Below, one piece after another: positions 35,701 through 43,752 of a stretch of DNA of 64,000 nucleotides. The notes beneath the pieces are model-generated. The model ran no database searches. It was not told where the DNA came from and worked only from the letters and a program-made list of their open reading frames with translations. This DNA comes from Myrica gale (Eukaryota; Streptophyta; Magnoliopsida; Fagales; Myricaceae): contig OZ005620.1 in the NCBI GenBank assembly GCA_963930655.1, positions 3,735,001-3,799,000 on the forward strand. The letters are read 5' to 3'. Each line of letters opens with the position of its first letter. Position 1 is the first letter of the stretch. Both the position numbers and the translations under genes were made by a program.

Positions 35701-37818
35701 ATTCTCTTTTCTGTTGGGCTAATGTTTCTTTGGGGGCCATTTTCTGGACTATTTTGATTTCCTTAGTTTTTTCAATTGTATGCTTTGAGTGACTTCAGTA
35801 TAGTCATTGTACTGAATTCACCTCTTTCTCTTTCTTTTTTTAATAAAACTATGCTTACTTATTAAAAAAAAAGGAATGTTAAAACAAAATTCCATACAAA
35901 TCATACAAAATTACTTACTTGAGCACAAAAGCAATGTCTCGTATTAAATACTTCTGCAAGTACATCATGATACACGACCACGATGTAAAGATCTGCAAAC
36001 ACCAACCATATTTTGAAAAGTTCAATTCTGAGATTGATGAAGCTATTAAAAAATGGAAAAGGATCAAGAAATTGACAATCGAAAAACACCACAAAAGCCA
36101 TAGCTTAGACCTGCTCAATAATCTCTGGCTCCCTATCAGCACCACTTTCTAGGAGAGATGATAAAGAATCAACAATCCTCGGCAGAAAGCTGGCAACAAC
36201 CCATACACAAGACACAAATCATAAATTATAAATGCAAGAATCTATGAAGACATATACACACAAGAACAGCATGAGGCTAACAAGGACAAGTTCAAACAAA
36301 TTTACAAGAGGGTGGGGCATCTCAACCACAAACCTAGGCTACTATTTTCTTAGGTAAAATTGAAAAAATTTAAACAAAAGGCAACCAATAGAGCAGCAAT
36401 CTTGGGCACAGAAGACTGGACAATAATGAAGAAAAGCAAGATAAATTTAATCCAAATAAAAGGAACTCACAGGACGAAATCCTCCAGCAGATCCCTAGAT
36501 AAAGCTGCAATTAACCTGCAGAAGAAAATTTTAAAACTCTTAATATACCAAATGCTATAGAAAACATGCATAAACAAGTGAAAAAACAAGAAAAGATGAC
36601 ACAAACATATTGAAACGAGAAAACAGACAAAAGTTATAAATTTCAGTGATCATTTATCTTAAACCCGCCTAGTGAATTATGTCCTTTTCTAATTTTGGCA
36701 TACTGTTCCTTCTAAATCATTAAATACTTTACAGTTCATTTTTGCCTATGAATCACCAAAATACTACTTACACATCTTCTGCAGATATTTTATTAAATTA
36801 AACTAACTTACTCTCCAGGGGAAAGCTTTACAACTCATTCATTATTCATTTATTTCCTTCACAATATGCTCATAGAAAAAAACACTAAGGATAATATACC
36901 ATATGGATGAAGACAGAGAGGTGAGCATACCGAAGAATAGGCTCAATGGATAGCCTTGCTTGCATATTTAGTCTTGAGAGAAGATTTGAGAATATTAATT
37001 CCTTCTGCACCAGCACCAAGGGTAATGTTTGTACCAATGGCATCATTTCCACATAAAACGAAATGAAATCCTCTGCAGTATTCAATTCCTGTTCATGATA
37101 ATACAATTCCGGATTACCAACTACATACAGAATAAATAAAAAGGAAAGAGAGAGAGGAAGCAGAAGAAACGAAAAATAAAACATCCACTTAAAGTCCCAA
37201 AGTGACAGGATTTCCTACTCTAATAAGTTGTTGATTCCAATTTGATATAGCTATGGTTACAGGCAACAAGACCCAAAAAAATGTAAGATATTAGACACTT
37301 CAAGAAATTGTTACTTTTATTACATAGTCCTTGTTAAAACAAAAAAAAAATACTTTAATTTTCACGCCTACAAAAATTTAATCGAAGAAAACAAGGAAAT
37401 AAATAAAGAGAGAGAAAGATGGCGTACCCTCCATTCTATTAGGCAGTCCCGGAAAAAGGAGGACCCCTCTGATGGCTCGGCCTTCACTCCGTCAAGGCTT
37501 CGATAGACATCGATATCTATCTCTTCTACCCTTTGAGAGAAAGTCTTGAACTGCACCCCACGGACACACAAAGCAACTTTTATTTAAGCTTTGTACTAAG
37601 TTTCAAAAAGAAATAAAACACTAATTCAATCAGGTTTCTGATGAGAAAGCTGCAATAATGTCAAACGAATAAATAGTCTTCATATTAAATAACGTTTTTG
37701 GTCCAAAGGGTTTATGTTTAACAGTATTGTATAGGGTTTAAGAGTTTACAACAAAACGACGGCGGCCGTGGGATTTGTTGAGGGACTTCACTGCCTGAGC
37801 ATGTGATGGCGTCGCCAT
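8799..37818 (-). CDS. UTP20: UTP20, small-subunit processome component 20 (DRIM family), 31 exons, intact
   Basis: A nucleolar HEAT-repeat scaffold of the SSU processome, needed for 18S pre-rRNA processing. Exons: 37750-37818, 37428-37550, 36931-37088, 36471-36515, 36111-36189, 35919-35992, 29316-29422, 27292-27456, 25401-25604, 24784-25000, 24612-24686, 24182-24531, 23555-23747, 22582-22834, 22116-22452, 21783-21963, 21519-21659, 21114-21375, 20559-20981, 19651-20114, 18623-18759, 18361-18542, 17880-18272, 17644-17769, 17342-17407, 15447-17257, 15082-15361, 12370-12603, 10588-11112, 10275-10407, 8799-9073. Lengths sum to 8082 nt, 2693 codons plus stop, with phase kept at every junction; plant UTP20 is about 2700 residues. 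The start is [15 protein letters not shown]. The N-terminal block [20 protein letters not shown] and the basic C-terminus ([19 protein letters not shown]) are family landmarks, the latter a likely nucleolar signal. Intron 26 uses a GC donor. Intron 6 is 6.5 kb because of nested LINEs. Confidence 0.95.
10161..10206 (-). mobile_element. Micro-insertion: 14 bp tail-like insert with 16-bp target duplication
   Basis: The word AAAAACAGATGTATTT occurs at 10161-10176 and 10191-10206 and flanks the 14 bases 10177-10190, whose reverse complement is TGCCTAGAGAAAAA. A short A-ending insert between long direct repeats is the expected footprint of an extremely truncated LINE or SINE insertion. It lies in UTP20 intron 30. 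Confidence 0.6.
11554..11808. mobile_element. Tourist-like MITE, TSD TAA
   Basis: The left end GGGCTTGTTCGTTTTG pairs with the reverse complement of the right end, GAGGACGTTCGTTTTG. TAA flanks both sides (11551-11553 and 11809-11811). The interior of about 255 bp is AT-rich with no coding capacity. It lies in UTP20 intron 28. Confidence 0.7.
13508..14134 (+). mobile_element. 5'-truncated L1-type LINE (3' end with zf-RVT region), TSD 13 bp
   Basis: Only the last part of ORF2 remains: the zf-RVT (zinc-binding reverse-transcriptase tail) region with [20 protein letters not shown], a Cys/His cluster around [18 protein letters not shown], and [17 protein letters not shown], then a stop at 14066-14068, a short 3' UTR ending GGCTTACTTATC and a poly-A. 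ATAAGTTGGGTTT flanks it at 13495-13507 and 14135-14147. It differs at only about four positions by eye from 33066-33692, so it is young. It lies in UTP20 intron 27 in antisense orientation to the gene. Confidence 0.92.
14373..14945. repeat. Three tandem copies of a ~190-bp unit
   Basis: Copies begin with TTCACGTCTT at 14373, 14563 and 14756, giving periods of 190 and 193 bp. All share the words TAGTAGCTTAAGCTCTTGGG, AAGCACTACCC, GTGGTTCCGACAAGCAACCC and TCTAGTGACCCAA. The copies have diverged slightly by substitution and small indels. The array sits in UTP20 intron 27 just downstream of a LINE insertion. No function is evident. Confidence 0.85.
18940..19305 (+). mobile_element. L1-type LINE 3' fragment
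   Basis: The plus strand reads the end of the LINE ORF2 zf-RVT region ([17 protein letters not shown] and [19 protein letters not shown]), a stop at about 19227, then a 3' UTR with AATAAATTTTATCTTACTTATCAG and poly-A. It is strongly 5' truncated and clearly diverged from the copy at 13508-14134, so it is an older insertion. It lies in UTP20 intron 20, antisense to the gene. I could not find a clear target duplication. Confidence 0.85.
22901..23330 (+). pseudogene. rpoB: Nuclear-integrated chloroplast rpoB fragment (NUPT)
   Basis: The plus strand matches the chloroplast RNA polymerase beta gene. Recognisable in order are [28 protein letters not shown]-like text, [36 protein letters not shown] and SLESPF. 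The equivalent plastid protein text runs from near GELLQDQFGLALVRLEN to [13 protein letters not shown]. Many substitutions and small indels break the frame, so this is an old transfer, not contamination. It lies in UTP20 intron 13, antisense to the gene, and is about 430 bp long. Confidence 0.9.
23479..23534 (-). mobile_element. Micro-insertion: 22 bp A-rich insert with 17-bp target duplication
   Basis: ATAAGGTACAACAATTA occurs at 23479-23495 and 23518-23534 and flanks the 22-bp insert 23496-23517, whose reverse complement starts ACTATAAAAAATAAATAA. It resembles the LINE tail ACTTATCAAAA followed by a degenerate poly-A. It lies in UTP20 intron 13, next to the chloroplast fragment. Confidence 0.65.
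25736..25789 (-). mobile_element. Micro-insertion: 14 bp LINE tail with 20-bp target duplication
   Basis: A perfect 20-bp direct repeat lies at 25736-25755 and 25770-25789. Between them, 25756-25769 reads ACTTATAAAAAAAA on the minus strand. The LINEs in this window end CTTACTTATCAAAA, so this is the last few bases of a LINE plus its poly-A. It lies in UTP20 intron 8. Confidence 0.75.
25997..26253. repeat. Direct repeat of ~95 bp, two copies ~161 bp apart
   Basis: The block containing AATTGCCTCGTGGATATAGA, GAGCTTGTTGGACCAATACC and TGAAGTCATCAACCATAT occurs near 25997-26093 and again near 26158-26253 with few changes. It is in UTP20 intron 8. Confidence 0.75.
26337..26741. mobile_element. MITE with inverted ends GGTCATGTTTGCAAAC
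   Basis: The left end GGTCATGTTTGCAAACTA matches the reverse complement of the right end, GGTCATGTTTGCAAACCTG. Flanks are TTA at the left and ATA at the right, an imperfect 3-bp duplication. The 405-bp interior is AT-rich, with many AAAATTTTC words. It is non-coding and lies in UTP20 intron 8. Confidence 0.72.
29970..30404 (+). mobile_element. L1-type LINE 'A', left part (reverse transcriptase start)
   Basis: The plus strand reads the N-terminal part of a LINE reverse transcriptase: [53 protein letters not shown] and, after a frameshift, [19 protein letters not shown]. The reading is broken by stops and frameshifts. It stops at DSRMRLLF near 30400, and the expected continuation ([14 protein letters not shown]) appears at 33695. 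The two parts are therefore one element split by a later 3.3-kb insertion. It lies in UTP20 intron 6. Confidence 0.85.
30407..30497 (+). other. Exon-like fragment of an unidentified gene
   Basis: The plus strand is open from the LINE junction and reads [20 protein letters not shown] followed by LAHELTSIQ, ending at AG|GTAACT, a good splice donor. It looks like the end of a real exon, but I do not recognise the protein. It is adjacent to an oppositely oriented U-box/ARM gene fragment, both between LINE pieces. Confidence 0.3.
30585..30785 (-). pseudogene. Captured fragment of a U-box/ARM-repeat E3 ligase gene (PUB44-like)
   Basis: On the minus strand, 201 bp read [40 protein letters not shown] and [19 protein letters not shown]. 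This is the armadillo-repeat region found in plant U-box proteins of the PUB43/44 type. It ends at a GTGATT splice donor with intron-like sequence behind it, so genomic DNA rather than mRNA was captured. It is a small internal piece with no start or U-box and cannot be functional. It sits between LINE 'A' and an ORF1-like frame. Confidence 0.75.
30862..32492 (+). CDS. Long ORF1-like frame of a LINE, GC-rich
   Basis: A frame open from 30790 to 32669 contains a folded N-terminal region with [38 protein letters not shown] and [17 protein letters not shown], then a long Gly/Pro/Ala/Ser-rich low-complexity tail. In rosid genomes, I believe, similar proteins stand upstream of L1 ORF2, so an ORF1 role (RNA-binding partner) is inferred. 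The tail carries a repeat of about 60 residues, with TSHGLG(I/V)GGP, LAE and GFPE followed by [17 protein letters not shown] in both copies (about 31815-31980 and 31992-32150). I chose the ATG at 30862 (MAFVRSL). The LINE homology ends about 32492, where an inverted LINE piece begins and the frame runs on by chance. Base composition is far richer in G+C than the surroundings. Confidence 0.45.
32493..33692 (+). mobile_element. L1-type LINE 'B' with 5' inversion (twin-priming structure)
   Basis: The right part (about 32917-33692, plus) reads [17 protein letters not shown], then the zf-RVT region to a stop at 33625-33627, 3' UTR and poly-A. The left part (about 32493-32916) is the same kind of element in reverse orientation. 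Its minus strand reads [57 protein letters not shown] and [12 protein letters not shown]. The most 5' LINE sequence abuts the right part, and the order fits an inverted 5' segment joined to a 3' segment, the known twin-priming product. Near-identity to 13508-14134 shows that it is young. Confidence 0.85.
33693..35875 (+). mobile_element. L1-type LINE 'A', right part (RT catalytic region to poly-A)
   Basis: Plus-strand text includes [36 protein letters not shown], the RT catalytic box [43 protein letters not shown], then the connecting region and zf-RVT text [12 protein letters not shown]. The 3' UTR ends AATAAAACTATGCTTACTTATT with a poly-A at about 35866-35874. Several stops and frameshifts and a 192-bp MITE interrupt it, so it is dead and older than LINE 'B'. 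The left part lies at 29970-30404. Confidence 0.88.
34421..34612. mobile_element. MITE nested in LINE 'A', TSD CAA
   Basis: The 192-bp insert begins GGCTGTGTTTGATTTG and its other end, reversed, begins GGTTGTGTTTGAGTG, followed on both sides by AAAATTTT. CAA flanks it (34418-34420 and 34613-34615). Removing the insert and one CAA restores an uninterrupted LINE reading, [19 protein letters not shown]. The ends resemble those of the 965-bp element at 7729. Confidence 0.82.
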
Positions 37819-38064
37819 CACTAAGGTTTGAGTCTTCTTCAACGTCGTCTCCCCCTTTTTGTCGAGTGTCGAGCAGGCCAGAGAGCTGTGCTTCTTTGTC
37901 TTTCGGTCTCAAGCTACTCCTTTTTCTTCTTTTTGTCGACCCTGAGGAAGAGCTGTCTGCGTCTTTCTCTCCTTTCCTTTCGGTCTCAAGCTGCTTCTCT
38001 TTCCCGTCGGCTCACTCGTCCTCTGTTTCTTCGGTTCTTTTTTCTCTCTAGGGTCTGACATCAA

Positions 38065-38441
38065 GGGCTTCGTTCACAAAATTATTCTAAAATATAATAA
38101 CATTCATCAAAATTTAAGAATAACTAAAATTTTAGATAAATATCAATATATTTTACATCATCCCAAATAACTTTTTACATAAATTAATATATTTTTAAAA
38201 AAAAATTATAACAAAGATTCTTTTTTATTTTTTCACTTTAATAAAATATTTTTTTATTAAACAATTACATTAAATCATCTTTATTTACATATTTTTACAA
38301 ATTTCAATAAAAATTAAAAATCTTTAAAACTCTTCATCAAATCTTACTTAAAAACCTATAAAACTCTGATATACATAAACATTCATAATTCTATTAAAAA
38401 TCTTAAAAAATTTATAACTTTTTTACAATCCGAACATGCCC
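38065..38441. mobile_element. MITE-like AT-rich inverted-end element upstream of UTP20
   Basis: The left end GGGCTTCGTTCACAAAATT and the reversed right end GGGCATGTTCGGATTGT are similar in style to the other MITEs here. The 377-bp interior is very AT-rich and non-coding. No clear target duplication was found. It lies about 250 bp upstream of the UTP20 start codon, within likely promoter sequence. Confidence 0.55.
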
Positions 38442-41400
38442 TAGACGGACCTAGCAAAAAAAAAACCCTCTACGCCACATTTCTTCTTTGCTGAGACTCC
38501 ATCCCTTCAAACCGCAGGTCACGAGTCAGTTCACAGGTCAACACTATAAAATGGGTCAAGTTTATTAATTGATGTGGTGTGTTAGCGTCCATTTAATTGT
38601 GATCGTCCATCTGCATCTTAAGTATCAACATAGTAACCGAACCCAGATTATCGAACTACTCGGTTCTTATAAACTCGGCTTGACTATAGATCAACAAAGA
38701 TTTAAGAAAAAATTACCTTGGGATTACTGTCTGTTATATCCGATAAAAGACAATTATTTATAAATAATTATATATTTTTTTATTTCTATGAATAGGTAGT
38801 TCTCTGCATTTTCTTCACTTGCGTTGCTTTGTCATGGTTGAATTTAAAAGACAATTATTTCCATTTTTAAGAACATATAGGATAACTCTCTCACTCCTAA
38901 CTACAATTCATCTGCTAATTGAAAAATTAGCTTCAAAGTTATCAAACTTGTTGTGATAGTTGTAACGTATTTTACTCTCGTTGTACACAATAATATTGTA
39001 CTCTTTCTCCTTAGTCATTCATTTTTCCCACTTAGTTTTTAGCTGGCAAGATTTTAACAAGGATAATGTTGTATATGGTTACCAAGGGGAATTTTATGAA
39101 TCTTACCATTAAGGATAATTATGAATGACCATTAATTTCATAATTATGGATCACCATTAAACTTATTGATATTCCCAACTTCTTGGTTTTTGTATCCTTT
39201 TAATTCTCTTGTAATTCTATGTATCGTATTATGGCTCTATTCCTATATAAAGTGGTATTGAGATGCATTACATATACAGTTTTTGAAGAACTATTCCTTT
39301 ATTCTCTCTTCTTATTTTCTTCTACTAGACTTTTAAGAACTTATTTTTATATTCTCTTTAGTTTCACAAGGCGTTATCATATCCTAAAGGGCATTTCAAT
39401 TTAAAAAGCCATTCACATGCAATTATACCTTGCAGTGGGGGACTGGTGAGAGGAAGGAGAAAATTAAAAATGTTAAATTTGCCAAACTAAAAAGAAAAGA
39501 CGTACTATAGCCGAGTCGAGATATCCGGGAACAAGTCATTGGAAATTTTGGCTTCAAAAGATACTGCACAAGTAAAGGACAATTGTAGCCGAGTGGATAA
39601 ATCAGCGGATGAAATCATGGAAGGGTTGCTGCAGAGGGAGAACAAATGGAGAGGGAAGGCTGGAAAAGATAGATCCCTTGGACTGGAAAGTGAAGATTAT
39701 TGTGCAAAGAAGAGGACTAGTTTGTTTCTGCGTTTGACTAGAGATTAAAGAGCCTTAATACCAGATAAGGAAAAACAGCTATAGCCAGTGTTCAAGAAAG
39801 GAAAGACATATTGGAATTAATTAGGTGGACTGCATCTTGGACTTTGCTGCAAATATGAGGGCCTAAAATCACATGATAAGAAAGGAAACAATTTAGCAGG
39901 TAGAGTGCATTCTAGGATTGCTTAGGACTTGGTATTTGATACGTTCAACTTTCTCGATGATTTATTCTGAGGATTGCATCTTCCATTGGAATGCTGATGA
40001 TACTCATCCATTACCTACCAAAAAGAACAAAAGAAAAGAGAAAAACGTCTCTGAGCCTACAGCAATAGTCGACACAAGTAGTGTTTACATTTGACTGATG
40101 TGCTTGTATCATAGGCAGTACACAAGTTTACATTTGACTGATATGCTTGAAATTATAGGCAGTTTATGAAAGTCCTTATTACAGTTGTTTGTGTTTCATC
40201 CACAGGGTTGAAGGACAAATGGACGAAAATTGTCTGCAGTTCTAACTTGAAGCGGCAATTTTCAAAAAGCTTCGTCCTGATAATATTTGGTAAATAGCTC
40301 AAAAGAATTGATTTCAGCGCCCCAATGTCATGGGGTTAGTAGGTTAAATTTGATGCCATCTAGTCATGACAGGATGCCCTAGCCACTCTTAGCCAATTAC
40401 CAGAAGGATTAGTTGGTATTAGAGCTCTCTATAATTGTTTATGTGGTTTGGTTTCACCTGGTATGCATCCAACGTGGAACTTGTGAGAATAGCCAGCATT
40501 TGCATACTTGTATAACCCACATAGTCTTGGATATAATCGACTCATCCTGGCCCTTTTACTATTCACAAATAGAATAGAAAAGAAAAGAAAATCCTCTGCT
40601 CTTTGGGTTCACAAGGCAGAATCCCTTTTTGAACCTTCTGTATATCTGATTTTTTTTCCTAAGCAAAAGTGAAATTTATTTCACAATAGAAATTACATAA
40701 ATGCTGAGTACACACATGCCACCAAGGCCAGTTAGAAGGAACAAGGGCATACAACTCATTACAATAATATTTAAGCCCCAAAGGGCTATACATCTATTAG
40801 CTTTAAAGACCTAAATTTAAATGGCTATAAATGCTTCATACAGACAGACTACCAAGTCCATAATTTCAAAACGGGTCTAAAGATCCGCTCTCCCTTCCCT
40901 GAAAGGTCATCTATACCAGCACAACTAAAAGAGGACACAATAGTCCCAAGGCAAAAAGTGACAGAAGAACAAGTGGAGAACCACCTAAAACTACTGTCAA
41001 GCCACTGCGATGCTTTGCCTTGGTGATCAAACTTTCACTGATGTTGTATTGTATAGGTGAAATTTCAATGGCATATCATAGTTAGACATCATGCAGGGAG
41101 TACTTGGTGAACATGAGTTGTTCTTAAGCCAACTCCAAGAGAGGGGAAAAAACAACTAACAGAATTGACACTTCCTTATTATCTTAGGATACATATCTCA
41201 GTCTTGGCCACTAGCTGGACAATAACTAGTTAATGGATTCTCAACTGTTTTATTTATTAGGTGTTCGACTCCTAAAATTTTGATTTATAAAAATGGATAA
41301 ATAAAAAGGTAATAGGAGATAATTTGAATAAATTTTTGATATATATATATATTTTTAAAAGATTATTTTATTAGATCAGTTTTCTCAAAGCAGGGAGCCA

Positions 41401-41471
41401 AACCCAGGGTTACATAATCGGGAAAACCAACTGCAATAAAAATAGTAAACAAATGCGCAGTCTTGAGAAAT
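38442..41471. other. Intergenic stretch without a recognisable gene
   Basis: No frame here resembles a known protein. A duplicated word GTTTACATTTGACTGAT(G/A)TG lies near 40084 and 40129. The rest is AT-rich spacer with scattered repeat-like text between UTP20 and the mTERF gene. Confidence 0.55.
40648..41030 (-). mobile_element. Possible retroposon 3' end (minus strand)
   Basis: On the minus strand the text ends GAAATAAATTTCACTTTTGC, then TTAGG and an A-run, much like the LINE 3' ends in this window (AATAAA..., CTTA..., poly-A). No reverse-transcriptase text was found upstream, so it could be a SINE or only a LINE 3' UTR. Confidence 0.3.
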
Positions 41472-41600
41472 AGCGATTCTTCTTCGGTTTGGATGATTAA
41501 AAAAAATTATTATGGAACATATTTTTATTAAAAGTAATTGGAATTTGTGAATAAAGCGATTGCTAGAAAATTTGGAGGCCATCCAAACAGAGGAATCGCT
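41472..41600. mobile_element. Short palindromic MITE-like element
   Basis: AGCGATTCTTCTTCGGTTTG at the left pairs with the reverse complement of the right end, AGCGATTCCTCTGTTTGGATG. The 129-bp piece could fold into a hairpin. It lies about 140 bp upstream of the mTERF start codon. Confidence 0.6.
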
Positions 41601-41623
41601 GAAAACAGTTGTTGTTAGGGGTA

Positions 41624-41664
41624 ATTAACTTGTTTCCCAAAAAAAAATATTAACTTGTTTCCCA
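41624..41664 (+). mobile_element. Micro-insertion: 9 bp A-run with 16-bp target duplication
   Basis: ATTAACTTGTTTCCCA is repeated at 41624-41639 and 41649-41664, separated only by the nine bases AAAAAAAAT. It reads as a poly-A-only retroposition product. Replication slippage is a possible alternative. It lies about 70 bp upstream of the mTERF start codon. Confidence 0.55.
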
Positions 41665-41735
41665 TTTTGAGAGTGCAGCCTCGGAGGGGTAAAACCCATT
41701 CATACTGTCACTGATTCACCAATTGCAAGGTCGAT

Positions 41736-42869
41736 ATGATTTCCAAAACCAAAGCTTTGGCAAAGGTCCGCTTCTTCTTTTTATCACAGCATCATCTGGT
41801 CTCTTCTCCCGGGGAATTAGTTTCGAAAGCTTTGCTGATCTTCACGACCGCCGCCTATTCGACGATAAGTCCAACTCAAGTTGAAAGAGCAGGAGGAGAA
41901 GCTATAGATTACCCGAAGGACTCGACTGACATTTTGAGGAGATGGGGTTGTAGCGATAATGAAATATCGAAGATATTGGTGCGCAACCCTTCTTTGCGCG
42001 AGGCCGACGTTGCTCACCTTCAATCCAAGCTTAACATGCTTAATGGCTTGGGCATTAGAGCTCCTGACCTTGTGAAGATCATCAGTTGTCGCCCCCGGTT
42101 TCTAAGTTGTCGAATTAACCACTGCTTTGATGAGCGACTTGAGTTTTTTATGACGTTGTTTGAGTCGAGAGAAGTGCTCGCTAATGCAATTGTTAGGAAC
42201 CCTTCACTCTTGACGTATGACTTTCACAATAGGATCAAGCCTGCTATTGCGCTGTATGAAGAGGTGGGTGTTAGTAGAAAAGACTTGATTCCTATGCTCC
42301 TGTACCGGCGCACGATGATACCTCGAACTGCGCTCGATGAAGAGAAGATGGAATACCTTCGCAAAACAGGGATTTCCAAGGATTCCAAGATGTATAAATA
42401 TGTTTTTACAATCATTAGCTTCTCACGCCATGAAACAATCCGTCGAAAGGTGGCTAACTTTGAGAAGTTTGGGTTTTCAGATGACGAAATCTTCGGTCTT
42501 TTTGGAAGGTCCCCCCTCACGTTGACACTATCTGTTGATAAGGTACAGAGGAACATGACTTTCGTTGTGGGCAAAATGAAGTTTCCAGGTAGTGTGGTCC
42601 TTCAGTACCCGTTTCTATTGTACTGTAATCTAGAGGCTTTGCTGAAGCCGCGAGTGCTTGTTGCGGGGAGGATAGAGGACATGGATCTTAAACCCCTGAT
42701 TAAGGGACGCACAATGCTGAGAGCACTGAGGATGACAGAGAAGAGGTTTTTGAAGGCGTTTATTGAGTGTCACCCAAAGGCTATTGCTGATGAGTTGATT
42801 GAGTTCTATAGAAGTGCGAAAGACATCAAGCGATCGGCAGAAGTCTCAAAGAAAAAGATCCGTGAATGA
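41736..42869 (+). CDS. mTERF-family protein (organelle transcription termination factor-like), single exon
   Basis: A 377-residue protein in one exon. Plant mTERF proteins are nuclear-encoded, enter mitochondria or chloroplasts, and bind organelle nucleic acid to affect transcription, splicing or RNA stability. The first ~45 residues (MISKTKALAKVRFFFLSQHH, then Ser/Ala/Thr-rich and nearly free of acidic residues) fit an organelle transit peptide. From about residue 65 to 345 there are repeated mTERF units with the typical WGCSDNEISKILVRNPSL, IISCRPRFL, AIVRNPSLL, FGFSDDEIFGLFGRSP and YPFLLYCNLEALLKPR motifs. Length and intronless structure fit the large plant subfamily. No frameshift or stop was seen. 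The target organelle and RNA cannot be told from sequence; mitochondrion is a guess. Confidence 0.92.
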   Translation: MISKTKALAKVRFFFLSQHHLVSSPGELVSKALLIFTTAAYSTISPTQVERAGGEAIDYPKDSTDILRRWGCSDNEISKILVRNPSLREADVAHLQSKLNMLNGLGIRAPDLVKIISCRPRFLSCRINHCFDERLEFFMTLFESREVLANAIVRNPSLLTYDFHNRIKPAIALYEEVGVSRKDLIPMLLYRRTMIPRTALDEEKMEYLRKTGISKDSKMYKYVFTIISFSRHETIRRKVANFEKFGFSDDEIFGLFGRSPLTLTLSVDKVQRNMTFVVGKMKFPGSVVLQYPFLLYCNLEALLKPRVLVAGRIEDMDLKPLIKGRTMLRALRMTEKRFLKAFIECHPKAIADELIEFYRSAKDIKRSAEVSKKKIRE

Positions 42870-43752
42870 TTCCCTTTCTGAAGTTTTTGTCCACCTGCTG
42901 CTCTGTTTTTAGCCCCTGAAATATAGGTTCGTATACTTTCTAGTGTCATTCATTTTTCATGAGTTAATAGAATTTTACACTCAGCGGCCTGCTTAATCTT
43001 ATGAACTATTGTACTTTGGGAGTTTAAATTAGTTGTTCTAAAGCTTAATGCATCTCTCTCTCTCCTTGCATTCATGCACGAAAGTTAACTATGGTGGTTA
43101 TTGACAAGTGCGTCTACTTGTTTAGTTTAATTTATGATGGCCTTGATGCATGATAAAGTATATTGTTATTTTATTCTCATAATAGGTTTTCATGTTAGAA
43201 CTAGTATATTGAAATCAGATGTCAATCCAAACGTTTAAGGTATAAAGCACAAACCAAGTATACTCCATTTGCTGTTTGGTGGAGCTTGGAAGTTAGCACT
43301 GACTTTAAAGCGCACATAAGAGTACTCCTATACAAAATGAAAAGAAGAAACAAGACTATCATCCCGTGAATACATCAACATGGGATGTTAAGCTTACATA
43401 AGCATATTAATTAGATTTTCAACTGCTGATCAAATCTCTTTCCCCTAGTTTCAAGTTCCTGCAATTCGCAAAAAGGTTATTTAGTTTGCCATTTTATATA
43501 GGTCTGCAGGAAATTGATGACAGAAACAAGAATCATATTTGCATGTGATTATTGGGAAAGAAAATTGAAATGCAAATAAGACCTAATAGTTTCATATGTG
43601 TAAGAGCTAAAAAAATATAAACTTCTATTTATGACTAGGATTCATTACTTGGCAGCTAGGACAGTCTTCTACTTACTCATAATGTAATGGTCATTGGCAA
43701 TTTTTATTCTAGTCAAGAAAATTATATTTAACATCGCAATAAGTAGGAATAC
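42870..43752. other. Spacer with mTERF 3' flank
   Basis: AT-rich sequence holding the probable 3' UTR of the mTERF gene. No other gene or element was recognised. Confidence 0.5.

Noticed and set aside
37803-38051. Plus-strand Ser-rich open frame
   Set aside because: It overlaps the first UTP20 exon and its leader on the other strand. It is low-complexity, with no family match.
39580-39620. tRNA-like words (GCCGAGTGGATAAATC)
   Set aside because: No matching acceptor stem, anticodon arm or T-loop could be drawn around it.
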